NCBI GenBank assembly: GCA_900549275.1
Contig: URNU01000083.1
Location: forward strand, 1-6,651
Length of the DNA: 6,651 bases
Direction of reading: 5' to 3'
Source of the DNA: an uncultured Collinsella sp.
GTDB taxonomy: Bacteria; Actinomycetota; Coriobacteriia; Coriobacteriales; Coriobacteriaceae
The translations under genes were made by a program, and so were the position numbers. Below, piece by piece: positions 5,101 to 6,651 of the stretch; position 1 is the first letter of the stretch, and every line of letters begins with the position of its first letter. The notes under the pieces were generated by a model that saw nothing but the letters and a program-made list of their open reading frames with translations, searched no databases and was not told the origin of the DNA.

Positions 5101-6651
5101 GCTGCCGATCTCCTTGGGGTCGCGCAGCTTAATGACCTTGAACAGGGCATTCTTGATGACGGAATAGGACAGGCCGGCCGCGATGTCGCCCACCGTGGCA
5201 CCTTCCTTTTGCGCCTGTTTGACGCGCGAGTTCATAAAGACCGTGCAGCGACTGCCCAGGTCGACCGGGGCCTTGGCATGGATGGCGGCGTCGGCAAACG
5301 CGCGCACGTCCATGTTCATAGAAACGGCAAAGCTCTCGATAAAGCTACCGCAACCCGACGAGCAAGCCTCGTTGAGCATGATGTGCTCGATAACGCCGTC
5401 CTTGACGCGCAGGCACTTCATGTCCTGGCCGCCGATGTCCAGGATAAACTCGACGCCGGGCAGGAATGCCTTGGCGCCGCGCAGGTGCGCGACGGTCTCG
5501 ATCTCGCCGGAATCGGCCTTGAGAGCCTCAATGAGCAGCGCCTCGCCGTAACCCGTGGTGGTCACGTGGCCGATGGTGCAACCGGCGGGGATGTGGTTGT
5601 AGAAATCGGCCATGATGACCTTGGCCGTGCCCAGGATGTCGCCGTTGTTGTTGCCGTACCAGGTGTGCAACAGTTGGCCGTCCTCGCCCACGAGCGCGGC
5701 CTTCATGGTAGTGGAACCGGCGTCGATGCCAATGAACACGCGGCCGGTGTAGCCTTCGAGCTTGCCCTTGGGGACGACCTCGGTGTCGTGGCGGGTTTTG
5801 AACTCGGCAAAGTCCTCGTCGGTGGCAAAGAGCGAATCCAGACGCTCGACCTCGGCACCCTGCGTGTCGCCCAAGCTGTCGATGGCCTCGATGAGCTGCG
5901 GGAACGTGCTGAGCTTATTAGACTCGTGCGCCATGGCGGCGCCGCTCGCCACAAACAGGTGAGCGTTTTGGGGCACAATGCGGTGCTCCTCGTCCAGGTT
6001 GAGCGTGAGGTAGAAGCGGTGACGCAGCTCGGAGAGATACTGCAGCGGGCCGCCCAGGAAGGCGACGTTGCCGCGAATGGGACGGCCGCATGCCAGGCCC
6101 GAGATGGTCTGGGTCACGACAGCCTGGAAAATGGAGGCGGCCACGTCCTCAGGGCGGGCGCCCTCGTTGAGCAGCGGCTGCACGTCGGTCTTGGCAAAAA
6201 CGCCACAGCGGCTGGCAATGGGATAGATGGTGGTGGCGTTGGCCGCGAGCTCGTTGAGGCCGCTGGCGTCGGTATGCAGCAGAGTGGCCATCTGGTCGAT
6301 GAACGCGCCCGTGCCGCCGGCGCAGGTGCCGTTCATGCGCTGCTCGATGCCGTTGTCGAAGTAGATGATCTTGGCGTCCTCGCCGCCCAGCTCGATAGCG
6401 ACATCGGTGGTCGGGATAAGGGTCTCGACGGCACGCTTACTGGCGATGACCTCCTGGACAAACTCCAGGTCGAGCCACTGGGACAGCAGCAGGCCGCCCG
6501 AGCCGGTAATGGCGCAGGTCATCTGGGCCGTCGGCAGCACCGTCGCAGCGCCCTCGAACAGGTCGCGGGCGCAGGCACGGACGTCGGTGTGGTGGCGCTG
6601 GTACTTGGCGTAGACGATCTGGTTGTCGTCGTTGAGCACGGCGAGCTTAAC
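2155..6651 (-). CDS. giant BcrAD/BadFG-type activase fused to HgdB-like domains (5' end outside window)
   Basis: The frame runs from the right edge to a TAG at 2155-2157, giving 1,498 or more visible residues. The first ones (VKLAVLND) fall inside the phosphate-1 region of an ASKHA domain, so the true start lies about 15-25 codons outside. The GTG at 6637-6639 is used here only to number residues. Domains in order: ASKHA ATPase 1 (to about 240; ELGGEDAK 83-90, Cys106, Cys145); ASKHA ATPase 2 (about 299-560; GIDAGSTT 304-311, DIGGQD 401-406, Cys426, Cys430, Cys465); a Cys module (Cys587, 590, 594, 613); a DUF2229/HgdB-like half (about 651-975; CYP at 703-705, GRPYH 856-860, SFGCG 928-932); an Ala/Glu-rich linker (about 976-1035); a second HgdB-like half (about 1040-1440; CYP at 1093-1095, GGGCRATNY 1125-1133, ACLPNH 1388-1393); and a terminal CVSCG. 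Relatives couple ATP hydrolysis to one-electron reduction of a dehydratase or reductase. The fused family is known from anaerobes at roughly this length; its substrate is unknown. It is likely cytosolic and oxygen-sensitive. Confidence 0.92.
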   Translation of the reverse strand, partial: VKLAVLNDDNQIVYAKYQRHHTDVRACARDLFEGAATVLPTAQMTCAITGSGGLLLSQWLDLEFVQEVIASKRAVETLIPTTDVAIELGGEDAKIIYFDNGIEQRMNGTCAGGTGAFIDQMATLLHTDASGLNELAANATTIYPIASRCGVFAKTDVQPLLNEGARPEDVAASIFQAVVTQTISGLACGRPIRGNVAFLGGPLQYLSELRHRFYLTLNLDEEHRIVPQNAHLFVASGAAMAHESNKLSTFPQLIEAIDSLGDTQGAEVERLDSLFATDEDFAEFKTRHDTEVVPKGKLEGYTGRVFIGIDAGSTTMKAALVGEDGQLLHTWYGNNNGDILGTAKVIMADFYNHIPAGCTIGHVTTTGYGEALLIEALKADSGEIETVAHLRGAKAFLPGVEFILDIGGQDMKCLRVKDGVIEHIMLNEACSSGCGSFIESFAVSMNMDVRAFADAAIHAKAPVDLGSRCTVFMNSRVKQAQKEGATVGDIAAGLSYSVIKNALFKVIKLRDPKEIGSQVIVQGGTFMSDATLRAFEQLTGVHAVRPDIAGCMGAYGAALLARDRAGADGTSTILSAEDIAHLTVTQKHVRCGRCSNNCQLTVNDFGGGRRFITGNRCEKGAGHKKQKTEAPNLFKKKNELLFNREVLSPDEAPRGTVGIPRALNMYENYPFWHAFFTRLGFSVQLSDQSSKKTYQAGIESMPSESVCYPAKMSHGHVMNLIDRDVDFIWMPCVRWERKEDPTAGNCYNCPIVMSYPTALALNIDEIREQNIEFLYPFVPYHDKTELKRRLYQVLAVDRVADAEAGRGRVRGPKITRSEVDAAVNAAFEADTRFHEDIQTMGEEALKWVEDHGGHGIVLAGRPYHNDPEINHALPELISSFGFAVFTEDSLAHLVKPERPIRVVDQWMYHSRLYAVARFVTMRNDLDLIQLNSFGCGLDALTTDQVQEILEASGKIYTVLKIDEVSNLGAARIRIRSLMAALKDQEAERLAEATAAGEAYEQGDAAPVAPSTDAPAFASRKYTFEAQRESASTAWPKVPFTEQMRDEGYTILCPQMAPIHFDLVKEVFRGAGYNLELLPSTDHDAVEAGLRYVNNDICYPSILVTGQIMEAIESGRYDLSKTAVVISQTGGGCRATNYIALIRKALRESGHPEIPVISLSAVALGEDNPGFKITPALLKQAVYAVLFGDVMMQMLYRCRPYEATPGAANALYEEYMARARKLAPKFNRHNYTKLCREAIRAFDTMPLVGEGTKPRVGVVGEILVKFHPTANNHVVDVIEREGCEAVVPGLLDFFLYSMSNAELQKDELGSSATTRAGMQALIKLVDWMRTPVEELLEKSRRFEAPERIGTMADKARTVLSVCNNMGEGWLLTAEMLDLIDHGAPNIICTQPFACLPNHVVGKAVIKELRRQHPESNIVAVDYDPGASEVNQLNRIKLMISVAKENMRAGKGFKLEKVAPLAMDEVTGQMRAHDGCVSCGPASEEAVASVAKRLGRGIKK

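Noticed and set aside
6637..6639. GTG as the start of the giant gene
   Set aside because: The frame stays open upstream to the window edge and the upstream codons (VKLA) match the family's phosphate-binding region, so the start is outside the window.
1..6651. CRISPR arrays, tRNA or rRNA genes, insertion sequences, phage genes
   Set aside because: Reading both strands showed no spaced direct repeats, cloverleaf-like sequence, transposase motifs or terminal inverted repeats.

Overview
This is a G+C-rich bacterial window with three recognisable protein genes and two non-coding gaps. The large 2-hydroxyacyl-CoA dehydratase/activase-type fusion protein points to a strict anaerobe. That protein, the high G+C content and the neighbouring membrane protein family together fit a gut Coriobacteriia member (Collinsella-like Actinomycetota). 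The taxonomic guess rests on gene style and recall, not on a marker gene.

Layout. Positions 1-651 (+) hold the C-terminal 216 residues of a DUF389-family membrane protein whose start lies to the left of the window. Positions 652-983 lie between two convergent genes. They contain a weakly supported small minus-strand ORF (608-790), an 11-bp tandem repeat and a candidate plus-strand terminator. Positions 984-1943 (-) encode a complete 319-residue 3-hydroxyacyl-CoA dehydrogenase-like protein with a good ribosome binding site. Positions 1944-2154 hold a candidate promoter for that gene and a perfect 15-bp-stem intrinsic terminator for the gene upstream. Positions 2155-6651 (-) encode a giant fusion protein that is still open at the right edge, so its true start lies just outside the window.

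The giant protein is the centre of interest. It carries two tandem ASKHA-type activase ATPase domains (BcrAD/BadFG family). Each keeps both cysteines that, in the homodimeric activators of 2-hydroxyacyl-CoA dehydratases, jointly hold a bridging [4Fe-4S] cluster. A four-cysteine module follows, and then two HgdB-like halves that look like internal duplicates of one another. The chain therefore appears to contain both components of an ATP-driven low-potential electron transfer system (activator plus reductase/dehydratase) in one polypeptide. The family is widespread in anaerobes, but as far as I know its substrate is unknown.

The dehydrogenase next to it acts on the same general class of chemistry (hydroxyacyl-CoA). 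A shared pathway is possible but unproven: the genes point the same way, yet a strong terminator separates them. The dehydrogenase also shows a Leu-Arg-Ser sequence where NAD-dependent relatives have an Asp, which suggests NADP(H) use. The DUF389 protein is convergent to both and carries an EF-hand-like acidic loop between membrane segments.
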